64,000 nucleotides of DNA, taken from the NCBI RefSeq assembly GCF_041146395.1, contig NC_090989.1, positions 243,898,843-243,962,842 of the forward strand. The letters are read 5' to 3'. Of the stretch, positions 1 through 11,329 are shown one piece after another. Position numbers and translations under genes: made by a program. The DNA is from Eulemur rufifrons. Lineage: Eukaryota; Chordata; Mammalia; Primates; Lemuridae. The notes beneath the pieces are model-generated. The model saw only the letters and a list, made by a program, of their open reading frames with translations, did not search any database and was not told where the DNA came from. Position 1 is the first letter of the stretch. The number at the start of each line of letters is the position of its first letter.

Positions 1-1304
1 TGTGTGCGTTCCGTCAGAGAGCCGAGCAAAAGTGTATGCTTTTGATCATGTGAGGGTAAGGAAGTTCACTTATTGGGGTTTGATTTTTACTCAGTGCTCT
101 TCAGATCTGTTTTACTATCATACTCTACCTGAAGAGAGGTTTTTATATTTTTCTTTTGCAGTTCAAAGTTAATGTATTTCTATGGTAAACAAAATTTTGA
201 TGGAAAATACACTTTATATTTCCTACTCTTGGGTGATAGATTAACAAAGCAAAGCAAAAGAAATTTATTCTAAAATGAATTGATTGCTTGGAAAAAGGCT
301 TGCTAAGCAGTATTTAACCAAAAAATAGAAGATGAGGGGAAACGTGGAGAAGTGCAGATAATAAAAATGAATGGGATTTTTCTTGACAATGGTATACATA
401 GTGTTAGCCTCTCAGAAGTGACCATCTAACATTCACAACTGATTCTCAAATAACTTAAAATAACTCAGAGCATATGGGGGAACTTCAGCTTACTAAAAGA
501 AGGGAAACCTATTGCTTGGAAGTTATGGGTACTTTCTCAGAGGAATTAGCTACAGCTTTTCTAAGGTTTGGATCAAACCCATAATCTGTGAAGGAAAAAA
601 AATGTATAAACAAATCTAACCTTAGGAATCCTATAGTTACATAAAATGTTTTTATGCCCAATCAACTGATTTGGTACCAGATCATACTGAGATTAACATT
701 CCCCCTTTGCTCCATGATTTTAACAATTGCTTTTAATTGATATTTGAATTCTTTTTTGTCTTGATTCATCTAGGCTGAGAAAGTCAGAATATTAGTCACT
801 TGGAAAAAATTTAATTTCATTGAGGGGTCTCAGACATCAAGGAATTGAAGAGGGAGTAGATAGTTGTAAGTCATGAAATCTAGGCAGTGTAGTTCCTACT
901 TGTCAGTATCTGCCTCCTATTTCTAATTTTTATAAGATTCAAACTATAAGGAAAACTCTTTCACCATTTAAGTGCAGGAAAATAGGTTTTTGTAAAAGAA
1001 AGGTGGGAGATGTTCATTGGAGTCTGGGTATTCTGTGACTAAAAGTCACCTAGCAATTATGAATTTGATAGACTTCTATAAGGCTCTTCAAGAGAAAAGG
1101 AGAATAGCCTCCATATTTATCCTGAGAAGGAATAAAACATTCAATTACTATTTATGTAGGAGAATGTTTCATGTATACATTTAAATATCCATGCAAAAAT
1201 CTGCTTGCCCATACCTTATGGCATTTTCCCAACTTTCTACCTCTGTGGTATTTGGTGTATAGCTCTCACATAAGACTTTTCCTGGCATCCTGCTTGTTTG
1301 CATA
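1..1304. other. Unassigned noncoding DNA
   Basis: AT-rich sequence with stop codons in every frame. I see no repeat I can name, no RNA gene and no promoter-like CpG cluster. Confidence 0.5.
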
Positions 1305-1425
1305 TCTTCCACCATCCTGGTTGTGAGCTCCTTGGGAGCATAGCTTACTTATCCACGATTTATTATTAAGCCAGTGCTTTGTGGATACTTGGCGTTAAAT
1401 ATATGATTGCTAATGAATGGATGTC
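1305..1425 (+). repeat. L2 LINE 3'-end remnant
   Basis: The stretch reads like the 3' tail of L2 in sense orientation: 'gagctccttgggagcatag' followed by a degraded 'agtgctttgtggatacttgg' and an A-rich end with 'aatgaatggatg'. L2 stopped moving before the placental radiation, which fits the heavy divergence. A short MIR-related tail is the alternative. Confidence 0.5.
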
Positions 1426-1999
1426 ATTATGCAATCTGTGCCAGATAATCAAGTAGTAAGGTTGCATGCTGGAAATCATTTGCCAACTGGAAGATTGTAT
1501 AACCTTAGAATAGGACAATGAAAGAAGTTCCCCCCATGTTGAAATATTGGAGGGTAGGCTTCTGATTTTTTTTTGTGTGTGTGTGTAAAATAATTGAAAA
1601 GGTGACTGTGAGAAAAAGTCAGGTCTCTATAAAATACTAAACATGCTCCACACTGTACAAAACACAATTGACACCTATATTCCGTATGATACCTGATTTA
1701 CTCATCATAAAAATTAAGTGCAGTAGGTATTTGTAGTAAATACTTTTTAGGTAAGCTCCTGGCTCAAAGTAATCTCCCCTTTTCTGAGAAAAACATTTCA
1801 GCCCTTGGTGACCACATCTCTATTTTTAACCTTCAATTTCTGGCATCGCTTGTTGATCCAATGTTTGCATATGATCTAGGCACAGCTAACCAGATTTTAT
1901 CTTCCAGGAACTGGAAATCTGAGACAGAGACAAAGAGAATGGGAATTGTTGGAGCTAAGTCATATTAATGGCAGGCAACAGAGTGGTTTCTTTCACTCT
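1426..1999. other. Unassigned noncoding DNA
   Basis: No recognisable element. It contains a short TG run near 1576-1587. The small minus-strand open frame across it (1476-1667) has no family resemblance and is probably chance. Confidence 0.5.
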
Positions 2000-2800
2000 C
2001 ATTCATTCACTTAACAATAGATATCAAATGCCTTGTATGTTCCGGGCACCAACCACCGACAGGGGATTAAATGACAGTAAAATCAGACATAATCTCTGTT
2101 CTCAAGGAATTTATAGATTATAGAGAGATAAAGAGAGAATGAATATCAATGAACAAAACATGCATAAAATTAATTAAAACTATAAATTAAAATAAATGAA
2201 GAAATGGAATGTAGCCCTGTGATGGCAAATTAAAATAGAATGTGAAGCAGATAAAGATTGAAAAGGCTTCCACAAATCAGTAAAATTTGCTTTTTTATTT
2301 GAATAATCATTGTTTAGAAAATATGTTAAGTAGGTGGAAGGGCTGGATGTGGTTGAGAGTGAGGCATTTTGGGGAGAGAAAACAGCATGTCAGAGGACCT
2401 AGGATGCAAGAGGGGGAGCATGGTACAGATGCCAGTGTGCCTAGACACTAAGAGCTGGGAGAGAGTAGGGGGTAAACATGGGAGGCCTTAGTGGCCTAGT
2501 TAAAATTTTGTTGTTGTCTTTATTATAAGAATAATGGCATTCAACTGAAAGGTTTTCATCAGATGCCTAATATGATCAGATTTGTAATCAGATTGAATGC
2601 AGGGGAGAGTTGATACTAGTTTGTTACAGTAAGAGCAATAGAGCAGGAAGAGAAGTCAATGGCTTGAGAAATATTTAGGAAAAAAAGACAATAGAATTTG
2701 GTGATAAGAGCTATCTGGGAAGAGAGAGAGAGAGGGAGATACCAAATCTGACTTCTAGATATTTGACTTGGAAAAGTAGAGACAGATAAATTCCCTGAGT
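2000..2800 (-). repeat. L2 LINE remnant (reverse orientation)
   Basis: This starts like the reverse complement of an L2 3' end ('ttcattcacttaacaatag', then a degraded 'tgtgccaggcac') and continues with the purine-rich antisense L2 body. Landmarks include 'ctctgttctcaaggaattt', 'gtggcctagttaaaatttt' and 'taatatgatcagatttg'. The same succession occurs at 47.2-49.1 and 61.6-62.9 kb. It is heavily decayed, and the minus-strand open frame at 2616-2873 lies in this relic. Confidence 0.65.
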
Positions 2801-3114
2801 TAGAGAACTTTAAATAAAAAATCAAACAGTGAATTGACCGGTATTGAACAATGTAGGATTTTTGTGTGCTCATTTGAAACAGCTACAATGGTCACAAATT
2901 TTGTTGCTAGCATATGTAAAGGATTAGTTAATTTTAATGTTTAATGTTTGATAATAAAGAGTTTGGCTAGCAAAAGGTGGTGGTCAAGATTTCTTACTTT
3001 TCTAGATATTCTCTAAGAAATTCATGAATTGTGAAGGCGCTCAAAGGGAACCACATCGCCATCTGCTGACTATTTACAGAAATAGCAGGCACATGTTCCC
3101 TGAGGACATACTTA

Positions 3115-3245
3115 ATAACAGTTAACATTTATTGAGAAATTAAGTGCCAGAAACATATAAACATTTATATATAATATCACATTATACCAGAATTTAAATG
3201 ACAATATAAGACAATGCTATTATTTATAAAGTATATAATTGAATG
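3115..3245 (-). repeat. Possible MIR remnant
   Basis: 'acagttaacatttattgag' followed by 'aagtgccagaaac' resembles the antisense 3' half of a MIR SINE. Only about half the element remains and the match is weak. Confidence 0.35.
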
Positions 3246-3728
3246 GCACATGAATGATTTAAATAAAAAAATTAATGAGATTTTTAATATGATGATGAAC
3301 TGTACTAGTCCTCTCTCTTCCCCTTTCCCCCACTGACACAGATACATCACCTATTTTTTCAAAAGAAATGTGGAATCAATTTTGCTATAGGATTTGATGT
3401 CTTCTCTCTTAAAGAAAAGAGTCATTGATAATTCTTGAGTTGACTCAAGAAAATATTAAAGAGAAAAGGAAACAAAGAGTTTCCACCTTCCTTTTCCAGG
3501 TCTAACTATACAGGAGACTTCACTTGTGTGATTCAGGGAGTTATGTTGAACACTATATTCTGCTTCTCCCATGATGCACTATAATGCTGAACACTCAGCC
3601 AAGAAATTCGTATCCATCCATGGTAGTCTTGTGTGTTTTACCTGAGAAAAATTGCCAAACGGAGTGACCCAGAAAGACTTGACTACTCCCCCTCTCTGCT
3701 CTTATAGGTACTTGAACAGAGATAGGAC
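3246..3728. other. Unassigned noncoding DNA
   Basis: No recognisable repeat or gene. It ends at the left copy of the 5-bp target duplication (aggac, 3724-3728) of the adjacent LTR. Confidence 0.5.
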
Positions 3729-4115
3729 TGCTTTGGGTTGACTTGTGTCCCCTCCAAAAAGCTATGTTGAAGGCTTCAGGTGGGCCCTGAATCCAATAAC
3801 TGATGTCTTTATAAGAAGGTCATGTGAATACGCAAGAACACAAAGACACACAGAGAGTAGAATGCCATGTGAAGATGAAGAGAGATTTGAGTGATGCATC
3901 TACAAGCCAAGGAACACCAAGCATTTCTGGCAACCACCAAAAGCTAGGAGAGAGGCATGGAACAGATTCTCTTTCAAAGCCTCTAAGAGGAATCAACCCT
4001 ACTGACAGCTTGATTTCACACTTCTAGCCCCCATAATGTAAGAGAATAAATTTATGTTGTTTTAAGCCATCCAATTTGTGGTACTATGCTATGGCAGCCC
4101 TAGAAAACTAGTATA
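3729..4115 (+). mobile_element. MLT1-type MaLR solo LTR
   Basis: This is a 387-bp solo LTR of the mammalian MaLR (ERVL-related) group. Sequence landmarks in order are 'acttgtgtcccctccaaaaa', 'gtgggccctgaatccaa', 'tctttataagaagg', 'gtgatgcatctacaagccaa', 'ggcatggaacagattctc', a poly(A) signal in 'agagaataaatttatg', and 'gttttaagccatccaattt'. The 5-bp sequence aggac flanks it on both sides (3724-3728 and 4116-4120), as expected for an LTR-element target duplication. No internal coding region remains. The short open frame at 3824-4027 is LTR sequence and is not a gene. Confidence 0.85.
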
Positions 4116-4120
4116 AGGAC

Positions 4121-4679
4121 CAAAGTGTTTTGGACCCATGTTGTGGATATTTCTGTGTAGTGGTACAGAGACTTATGGGCTGAAAAATGAAAGGCAAAAT
4201 TTCTAAGCATGAGAGAAAACAGAACTCCTTATTGTACTCTACAGGCTAAACGTCAACAACCTGTAAGGTAGAAAGCGAAGCCTCAGTACATTAACATATT
4301 TAGATTGACATTAGCTGGTAGTATTTGCTGTCTCATGTACTATCGTATGAATCAGCATTTATAAACTGAAAGACAAAGGGCTGGTTATGGTCCATAAATG
4401 CAGCTACTTTTGACATAATATTCAATGTTGTTCACCACGTTGGGCCAGAAATTCTGCAATAATTGGCAGAAGCGTGGTGGTGGCCTGTCCACTGTCTAAG
4501 TCTAGATCATATGCCATTTCCAGCTAGCCTGGGTCTCAATGGATACATATGACCTTAGACTTGACTCACTTCCCTCCTTTGTGTTATGTGGCTCTTCTAG
4601 CTAAGTTTTGATAACTAATAAACAAATATAATTTACTTTTTTAAAAAACCTATGAAGTATTATTTTTTCAAGTATATGT
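4121..4679. other. Unassigned noncoding DNA
   Basis: I recognise no element or coding sequence here. Confidence 0.45.
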
Positions 4680-5165
4680 AAGGAAATTCAGAGGGCAAGA
4701 GATAAAGTAACAGAGTGAAGATGGCAGAAACTGAAAAGGAAGGGCAGAATTTTTAGATATGGAGAGGAAAGAGAAGAACATTCTAAGCAGAGAGGACAAT
4801 GTTTAAGTAAAGTTACATAGGAGGAAACTGACAGTGACTTTGAGGTGCTCCCAGCTGTGGCAGAGCCAATGTGTTGGGATCAGTTAGTGAAAAAGTTGGA
4901 AGTAAATCTTAAAGTAAAATATGGAGGACTTTGAATACTATGTGAGGAATTTGGATTGAAATTGTAGGCAGTGAGAATCCAGAAGTCTGTGCAGCACGTG
5001 TGTGTGTGTGTGTGTGTGTGTGAGTGTATTTATGAATGTGTATTCGTTTGTGTGGTGGGGAAGAGGGAAAAGAGTGGACCGAGACACAAGGTCAGAGTTT
5101 CACTTTAGGTTGATTACTTTGGCAGCCATACATAGAATAATTTGGGAAAGAGATAATTTATGACG
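4680..5165 (-). repeat. L2 LINE remnant (reverse orientation)
   Basis: Antisense L2-like succession: 'acattctaagcagagagga' (degraded 'cattccaggcagaggg'), 'gaggactttgaatactatg', then 'ttgattactttggcagcc' (degraded 'gatcactctggctgc'). A TG microsatellite has expanded inside it at 4999-5022. Confidence 0.55.
4999..5022. repeat. (TG)n microsatellite
   Basis: About 12 uninterrupted TG units following 'gcagcacg', inside L2-like sequence. The downstream flank remains TG-rich. Confidence 0.95.
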
Positions 5166-5263
5166 ATTTCTAAGCATGAGAAAATAAGGGAGATAATGAT
5201 GTTATCTCAGCAATCACTTATTGGAGCAGTTAGAGAGATAATTTACATGAAAGACTGGTTTTA

Positions 5264-5291
5264 TGTGTGTGTGTGTGTGTGTGTGTGTGTG
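5264..5291. repeat. (TG)n microsatellite
   Basis: Fourteen uninterrupted TG units, a second tract about 240 bp from the one at 4999. Confidence 0.95.
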
Positions 5292-5784
5292 AGACATGAT
5301 AAACAGTAATGGCAACAAAGAGATGATTTTCTAGATTTGGTGCCAAAAATATCTCAGTTGTGCAGCTATTAGACTGGGTCTTGAAAATTCCACCCATAAT
5401 GTATAGGTTTTCAATTTAGTCTCTCTCTTTTAATTTTAAGAAGTCAATTGTCGAGGGACTTTTCCAGACACCATTGCGTCCCATTAATTTTTGTTTGGCC
5501 TTGGTAGTGAAGTGTTAAACAAAAATATGGAAACATATTAAGGGAAGAACTAGTCTGCCCTTAATGTGATCTCAATGAGACGCTATGTTAATTAAACGGG
5601 CAGTTACCTTCTACCAGTCCCACTCATCACTGTGACAACCAAAACATGGTAGGATAGCTTTTAGGTATGTGCAGAATTGGTATTGCAGCTTTACTCGTAG
5701 CATTCTGCTTTAGAGTACTGGGAAGAAAACAAGGAATTCAGATTATGTGTATTATCTTCTTTTAACAAATAATTTTTTGTTTAT

Positions 5785-6165
5785 TTATATTTTCTCCAGC
5801 TTTATTGAGGTGTAACTGGCAACCACATATTGGATATATTTAAGACATACAACATGATGTTTTGATATATGTAAACATTGTGAAATGATTACCACAAACA
5901 AGCTAATTAACATATCCATCACCTCACATAGTTACCTTTTCTTGTGGTGAGAACACATAAGATCTACTCTCTTAGCAAATGTCAAGTTCACAATACAGTA
6001 TTATTAGCGATAGTCACCATGGTGTATATTAGATCTCCAGAAATTGTTTATCTTGAATAACTGAAACTTTGTATCCTTTGACCAACATCTTCCCGTTTCC
6101 CACACCCCCAGACCTTGGCAACCACATGTTGCTTGCTTCCTGCCTCTATGAGTAGAACTTTTCTT
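5785..6165 (-). mobile_element. Old L1 (L1M class) 3' end
   Basis: Reverse complement of an L1M 3' region. It opens 'ctccagctttattgaggtg', continues 'aaatgattaccacaaacaag' and 'taagatctactctcttagca', and ends 'agaccttggcaaccacatg', the antisense of the 'ggttgccagggg' motif in old L1 3' ends. It is joined directly to L1 sequence from the opposite end of the element at 6165. Confidence 0.75.
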
Positions 6166-6290
6166 GGTTTCATAGTTTTACATTTATTTTCTCTTGTAAT
6201 TCACTAAGCTTCTTTAAGATGATTATTTAGAATTCTTTATCAAAAAGTTCACAGATCTCCATTACCTTTGGGATATTTATTGGAGATTTC
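6166..6290 (-). mobile_element. L1 fragment from near ORF1
   Basis: Sequence such as 'attcactaagcttctttaag' and 'tttatcaaaaagttcacagat' is antisense L1 from the ORF1 area. It is cut by the younger L1 at about 6291 and appears to resume at about 7549. Confidence 0.5.
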
Positions 6291-7548
6291 TATTTTTTAA
6301 TTTTAAAATATTAAGGCAGTACAAATGTTTTTGTTACATAGACACCTTTTATAAGTCTTAAGTCTGGGCTTTTAATATGCCCATCACCAGGACAGTGTTC
6401 ATTACACTTGATAGGTAAGGATAGGTAAGTTTTTACCTCTCATCCCCTCCTACTCTTTCCCCTTCTTGGTTTCCAATGTCTTTTACATCTCTTTGTGCCC
6501 ATGTATGCCCATTGTTTTGCTCTCAGTTGTTGGAGAGTACATGTGATGTTTGTTTTTCCATTCCTGAGATATTTCACTTAGGATAATAGTCTCCAGTTCC
6601 ATCCAAATTGATGCAAAAGACATTATTATTTTCCTTTTTTAGCTGAGTAGTACTCCATGTTGTGTGTGTGTGTGTGTGTGTGTGTGTACATTTTATTTAT
6701 CCACTTATGAATTGATAGGCACTTAGGTTGCTTCCCACCTTTGCAATTGTAAATTGTGCTGCAGTAAACATTTGATTGCAGATATCTTTTTGATAAAATG
6801 ACTTCTTTGTATAGATACCTAGTAGGGAGATTACTGGATTGAATGGTAGTTCTACTTTTAGTTTTTTGAGGAATCTCCATATTGTTTTCCATAGAAGTTG
6901 TACTAATTTATAGTGTGTAAGAATTCCTATCTTGCTGCATCTGTGCCAGCATCTATTGTTTTTAGACTTTTTAATAATGGCCATTTTGACAGGGAAGGGT
7001 GATATCTCACTGTGGTTTTAATTTGCATTTCACTGATGATTAGTGATGTTGAACATTTTTTTCATGTATTTCTTGGCCGTTTTTCTATCTTCTTTTGAAG
7101 AACTTCTGTTCTTGTCTTTTGCCCACTTTTTAATGGAATTGTTTGTTTTCTTTTTCTTGCTGATTTGAGTTCTTTGTAAATTCTGGATATTAGCCCTTTA
7201 TCAGATGTATAGTTTGCAAATATTTTCTCTCATTCTGCAGGTTATCTGTAAACTCTGTTGATTATTTCCATTGCTGTATGGAAGCTTTTTAACTTAATTA
7301 AGTTCCATTTATTTATTTCTGTTGTTGCTGTATTTCCTTTTTGGATCTTAGTCATAAACTTTTTGCCTAGCCGATGTTTAGAAGAGTTTTCTTCTGGAAT
7401 TTTTATGGTTTCATGCCTTACATTTAAGTCTTTATCCATCTTGAATTAATTTTTTATATGGCAAAGGGTCCTGTTTCATTCTTCTGCATGTGGCTATTCT
7501 GTTTTCCTAGCACCATTTATTGAATGGAGCTTTCTTTCCCCAGTGTAT
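6291..7548 (-). mobile_element. 5'-truncated L1: ORF2 C-terminus and 3' UTR
   Basis: Minus-strand L1 inserted into an older L1. The 3' UTR occupies about 6291-6700 (antisense landmarks 'ttgtgcccatgtatgccca' and 'gctgagtagtactccatg'). Upstream of it is the C-terminal part of ORF2, broken by stops and frameshifts. Minus-frame peptides match conserved L1 ORF2 segments: 'MDKDLNVRHETIKI' with 'NKWNLIKLKSFHTA' from 7439 to 7242, and 'MAIIKKSKNNRCW' with '[14 protein letters not shown]' from 6984 down. The cysteine-rich C-terminal motif is degraded. The element stops abruptly near 7548, the usual result of incomplete reverse transcription. I found no clean target duplication. Confidence 0.85.
6659..6687. 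repeat. (TG)n microsatellite inside the L1 3' UTR
   Basis: About 14 TG units immediately after 'agtagtactccatgt', the spot where many L1 3' UTRs carry a short TA/TG-rich run. Confidence 0.95.
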
Positions 7549-8440
7549 CTTTTCTTCTTTTGATTGTGTTATATTTTATAGATTCTTCATGTTTCTTGAA
7601 GGCTTGCTTTGTTGTTTGCACATTTGACAAAGCAGCTACATCTCCCAATCTTTATGGACTGGTCTGGACTAGGAGAGACCTTCACTAGTCAGCAGTACTT
7701 TATATGAGGCAAAATAGAGACCGATCCCTTGGGGAATGCACTGGCTGAGGAAAGGTCCCCTTTACATCTTTTCCTCCCTTCTGGAGAAAAATCTATGCAT
7801 TTTCCCAGTCTCACAGAGCAGTGCCAGCTGTCCCAGGGGATCAAGCCCTGCTGGTTATTCAGTGTTCATTATGATGCAAGGTAGTAACTGGCTCTGTGGA
7901 ATGTGCTCTGAAATGTTGGGGAATGAAGCCCCCTCTGCTTCCTTCCCTTTCTTTTGGAGCAAAAGCCTAGTTTTGCACTTATTCCCAACTCACAGAGCAG
8001 TACCAGCTTAAGGGAATGCTTGCCCATTTCTTTATTCTAGCTGTCCCAGGGTACCAGACTCTGCCAGCCATTCAGTGCTTGGTATGAGGTGAGATATAAA
8101 CTGGCCCCATGGAGGATGTTTTGAGAGATGAGGCGGCAAGGTGGCCAGGTGCAGACTCCAATCTCATTTCACCCATGTGGGAGAAATCATGGGCTAAAGC
8201 AATCATTTTGATGCTGAGCAAAGCTGGTTTGGGGGAGAAGTTGATGAAGGTAAAGTGAAATTGTTCTTATCTATAAATGTGACTGCTTTTAGATTATGCT
8301 CCTCTGGGTGCTTCTACTTACCTGGATTCTGAATTTCACTTCAAGGTATTTGTTACCAATGTCATTGTTGTATCAGTGTTTCTGTGGAGTAACAAGAGCT
8401 AGGGTTTTCTACTCTGCCGTATTGCTGATGTCACTCACCT
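7549..8440 (-). mobile_element. Old L1 5'-UTR-like region
   Basis: Continues the older L1 after the younger insertion. Landmarks are 'cttcatgtttcttgaaggc', 'gacaaagcagctacatctcc', 'gagaccttcactagtcag' and, near the far end, 'ctactctgccgtattgctga', which resembles the antisense start of a primate-lineage L1 5' UTR. Two similar passages in it, 'cacagagcagtgccagctg' and 'cacagagcagtaccagctt', suggest a short internal repetition. The plus-strand open frame at 7736-8011 is inside it and is not a gene. Confidence 0.6.
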
Positions 8441-8885
8441 AAACATTTTATTTTAGAACAGTTTTAGACTTACAGGAAAATTTTAAAAATAGTACAGTGT
8501 TCTTATATACCTTGTGCCCAGTTGTCCCTGTTATTAACATCTTACATTACAATGGTACATTTGTTACAATTAATGAACTAATGTTGATACACTATTATTA
8601 ACTAAAGTTCACACTTTATTCAAATATTCTTAGTTTTTATTGAATGTCCTTTTTCTGTGCCAGAGTCTCTACTAGGTAACATTACATTTAGTCATCATGT
8701 CTCCTTAGACTTCTGTTGGTTGTGACAGTTCCTCTTAATTTCCTTATTTCTGATGATCTTGAAAGATTTGAAGAGGACTGGTCAGGTATTTTATAGAATG
8801 TCCCTCAACTGGGATTTTGGGTTTTGCATTTGGAAGAGGAAGATCATAAGGTAAAATTCAATTTTCATCACATCTATTTATGGTA
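8441..8885 (-). mobile_element. Ancient L1 3'-end fragment (copy 1 of 3)
   Basis: Opens 'attttattttagaacagttt', then 'atggtacatttgttacaat', 'actaaagttcacactttatt', 'catgtctccttagacttctg' and 'ctggtcaggtattttatag', which I read as the antisense 3' end of an old L1M subfamily. Shorter copies of the same stretch lie at 34865-35050 and 44250-44450. Confidence 0.65.
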
Positions 8886-10425
8886 ATATTATAAAAATTT
8901 TGTTGCCTTTCTTTTCTTCATAGAATACCGCTTTCATGTTTTCTATTGCTCAAAAGCAAAGGTATTTTCACAGCTACTAAAACCCTATTTTTTTTTTTTT
9001 GGTGCCTTCACAGTTTGGATGAATAATTGATAAACGCTTTGAGTGAAGCCTGACTGGTGTTTTACTGAAACACACATGGAATGGGACACCCTGGATAAGA
9101 TTGGCCTCTATGATTTTTGAAATTGTAAGAAGTTAGGGCTTTAAAAGCTATTTTTTTCAAATCTACAGGAAGTTTTGATCTTTCAGAATTGAAATCGTCA
9201 ATTGATCCTGAGCGGAAAGTACCACTAATACCTCCATTTCAGACGATGAGGTTAAGTGAGCAAATGTGCTGTTTGTGAGTCTGCTCCTCCAGATTCTTTC
9301 TTTCTTTATTTTTTGGTGGAGAGAAAAAATGTTTATTAGCTTTGTATGTATTTAGAGTATACTGTGCCATATGCAAACCATGACTTACCCAAACAGAGGT
9401 TTGGATGTTTTCCATTTTGCTCCGAATTGGTGGAAGATGAATACAGATGATGAAAACATCATCTTCCTTGGAAGATGAGAACTATAGGCTCAATTCAATC
9501 ATGCTGGAGTAAAAACTTTAAAAAAGAAGCTAGACTATCAGTAGTCTACATACACATTATATTAGTGAAGAATGGATAATCCACAGCAGAGTGATGGTGA
9601 ACTATTGGTTTGGATTTTATTGTCTTTGCAGTCACAGACTTCAGTCATAACTAAGTGGGTCAGTAGAAAGTGAGTAACAGTTTATAGTATGTTTATCTTT
9701 AATCATGAATTTACAAGAAGTCAAGTTCCTCAAATCCTAGTCTCCGAACTCAAGACTCAATTTATGGCTGGTAAAAGAGTTTGGGTATTGCCAGCCAAGA
9801 TTCCTATCTTCAGCAGCCATTCTTGATGCTCACTAGTGGCCACTGGGAGTCAAATGGTGGGTAAGAAATTCTTCTTCTCTATACACATTTTGAAACCCTA
9901 GTTTCTGAGGTTAAGTGCGTTCAGAACACCATCAGTGGTGAGAGGATTAGTTAGTTTCCAATATGGGAAACACAAGAGACATGCTTATAGAGAAGACTAC
10001 TGATATCTAGAAGGCAGAGGCCAGGCATGTTGCTAACCATTCTACAATGCAAAGGGGAGCCCTTCACAATAAAGAATTATCTGCTCCAAAGTGTCAATAG
10101 TGCTGAGATTGAGAAAATCCAAATTTTAGATATTTTGAAGGGATTCCTCTGTGGTTATGGGAAAGCTTGAAGTCAATTGTGATTTATATATTTAAAGTAA
10201 TATATTTTATCATCTGTACAAGCCAGTTACAAAGTAGAGCATCTGGCACATGATGTGCATACACATACACACATCAGATATAAACTCTCTTGTAATTATT
10301 TTATGTATCATTGACATGGAAATGACCTTTGAAAATTATGTTGTATCTGATAATTCCTCATTCCTATATGAATAGAAACCAGCAAGCTAAATTTAAGGTT
10401 GTAGTCACAAAGAATAGGACTTTAT
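8886..10425. other. Unassigned noncoding DNA
   Basis: No named element. At 9432-9470 the text alternates 'ggaagatga' and 'catcatcttcc', giving a small potential hairpin. There is no coding signal. Confidence 0.45.
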
Positions 10426-10439
10426 TTCTTTACAGTCTT
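10426..10439. repeat. Alu target-site duplication, left copy
   Basis: ttctttacagtctt, identical to 10784-10797. Together they bracket the Alu. Confidence 0.9.
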
Positions 10440-10783
<344 letters not shown>

Positions 10784-10797
10784 TTCTTTACAGTCTT
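10784..10797. repeat. Alu target-site duplication, right copy
   Basis: ttctttacagtctt, identical to 10426-10439. Confidence 0.9.
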
Positions 10798-11329
10798 GTC
10801 TGAAGTTAGTGCTTTGCTTTGTTCTGAAGCTTTCTTTTTCAAAATTATTGATCACATTATGTTTTTACACTGCATTATACCTGGATAATTTGTGTTATCC
10901 TTATACATGTGGATTTTTAGTGATTGATTATAGAATACAATGAAGATATTTCTGGGCATTCTATAAAGTGGTGATAGATATTTCTGAAACAGTTTGTAAA
11001 TTAGAGATTAAATATGTCTTAGTATAGGACCTTCTAATGAAACTCAGTCTTCCATGCTGATCAACAGGAGAAATAAGTTTTCTTTTTATGGATAGTTACT
11101 GGAATTGTAGATGTTAGCCTAGTGCTACGAATTGTTTCATCATTTTGACCTATCAATAAATCTGTTCACTTCATGGTCTAATTTTAAAGATACTAGAATA
11201 GAATTGTAACTTTATGTTCTGATTCAATTTCTGTGATGATAATAACAGTAATATTAAGGAACACATTTTATAATTACTTAGAAATCAAAAAGGAATTCTA
11301 GAAGTAATAAAGGTCTCCCTTTTTCTTTT

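Noticed and set aside
4999..5291. Two TG tracts as a possible CRISPR-like or functional repeat array
   Set aside because: They are simple dinucleotide microsatellites with no repeat-spacer structure, and the genome is eukaryotic.
6626..6892. Minus-strand frame with a Thr-His repeat
   Set aside because: The repeat is the translated TG microsatellite, and the rest is decayed L1 ORF2 in an alternative frame.
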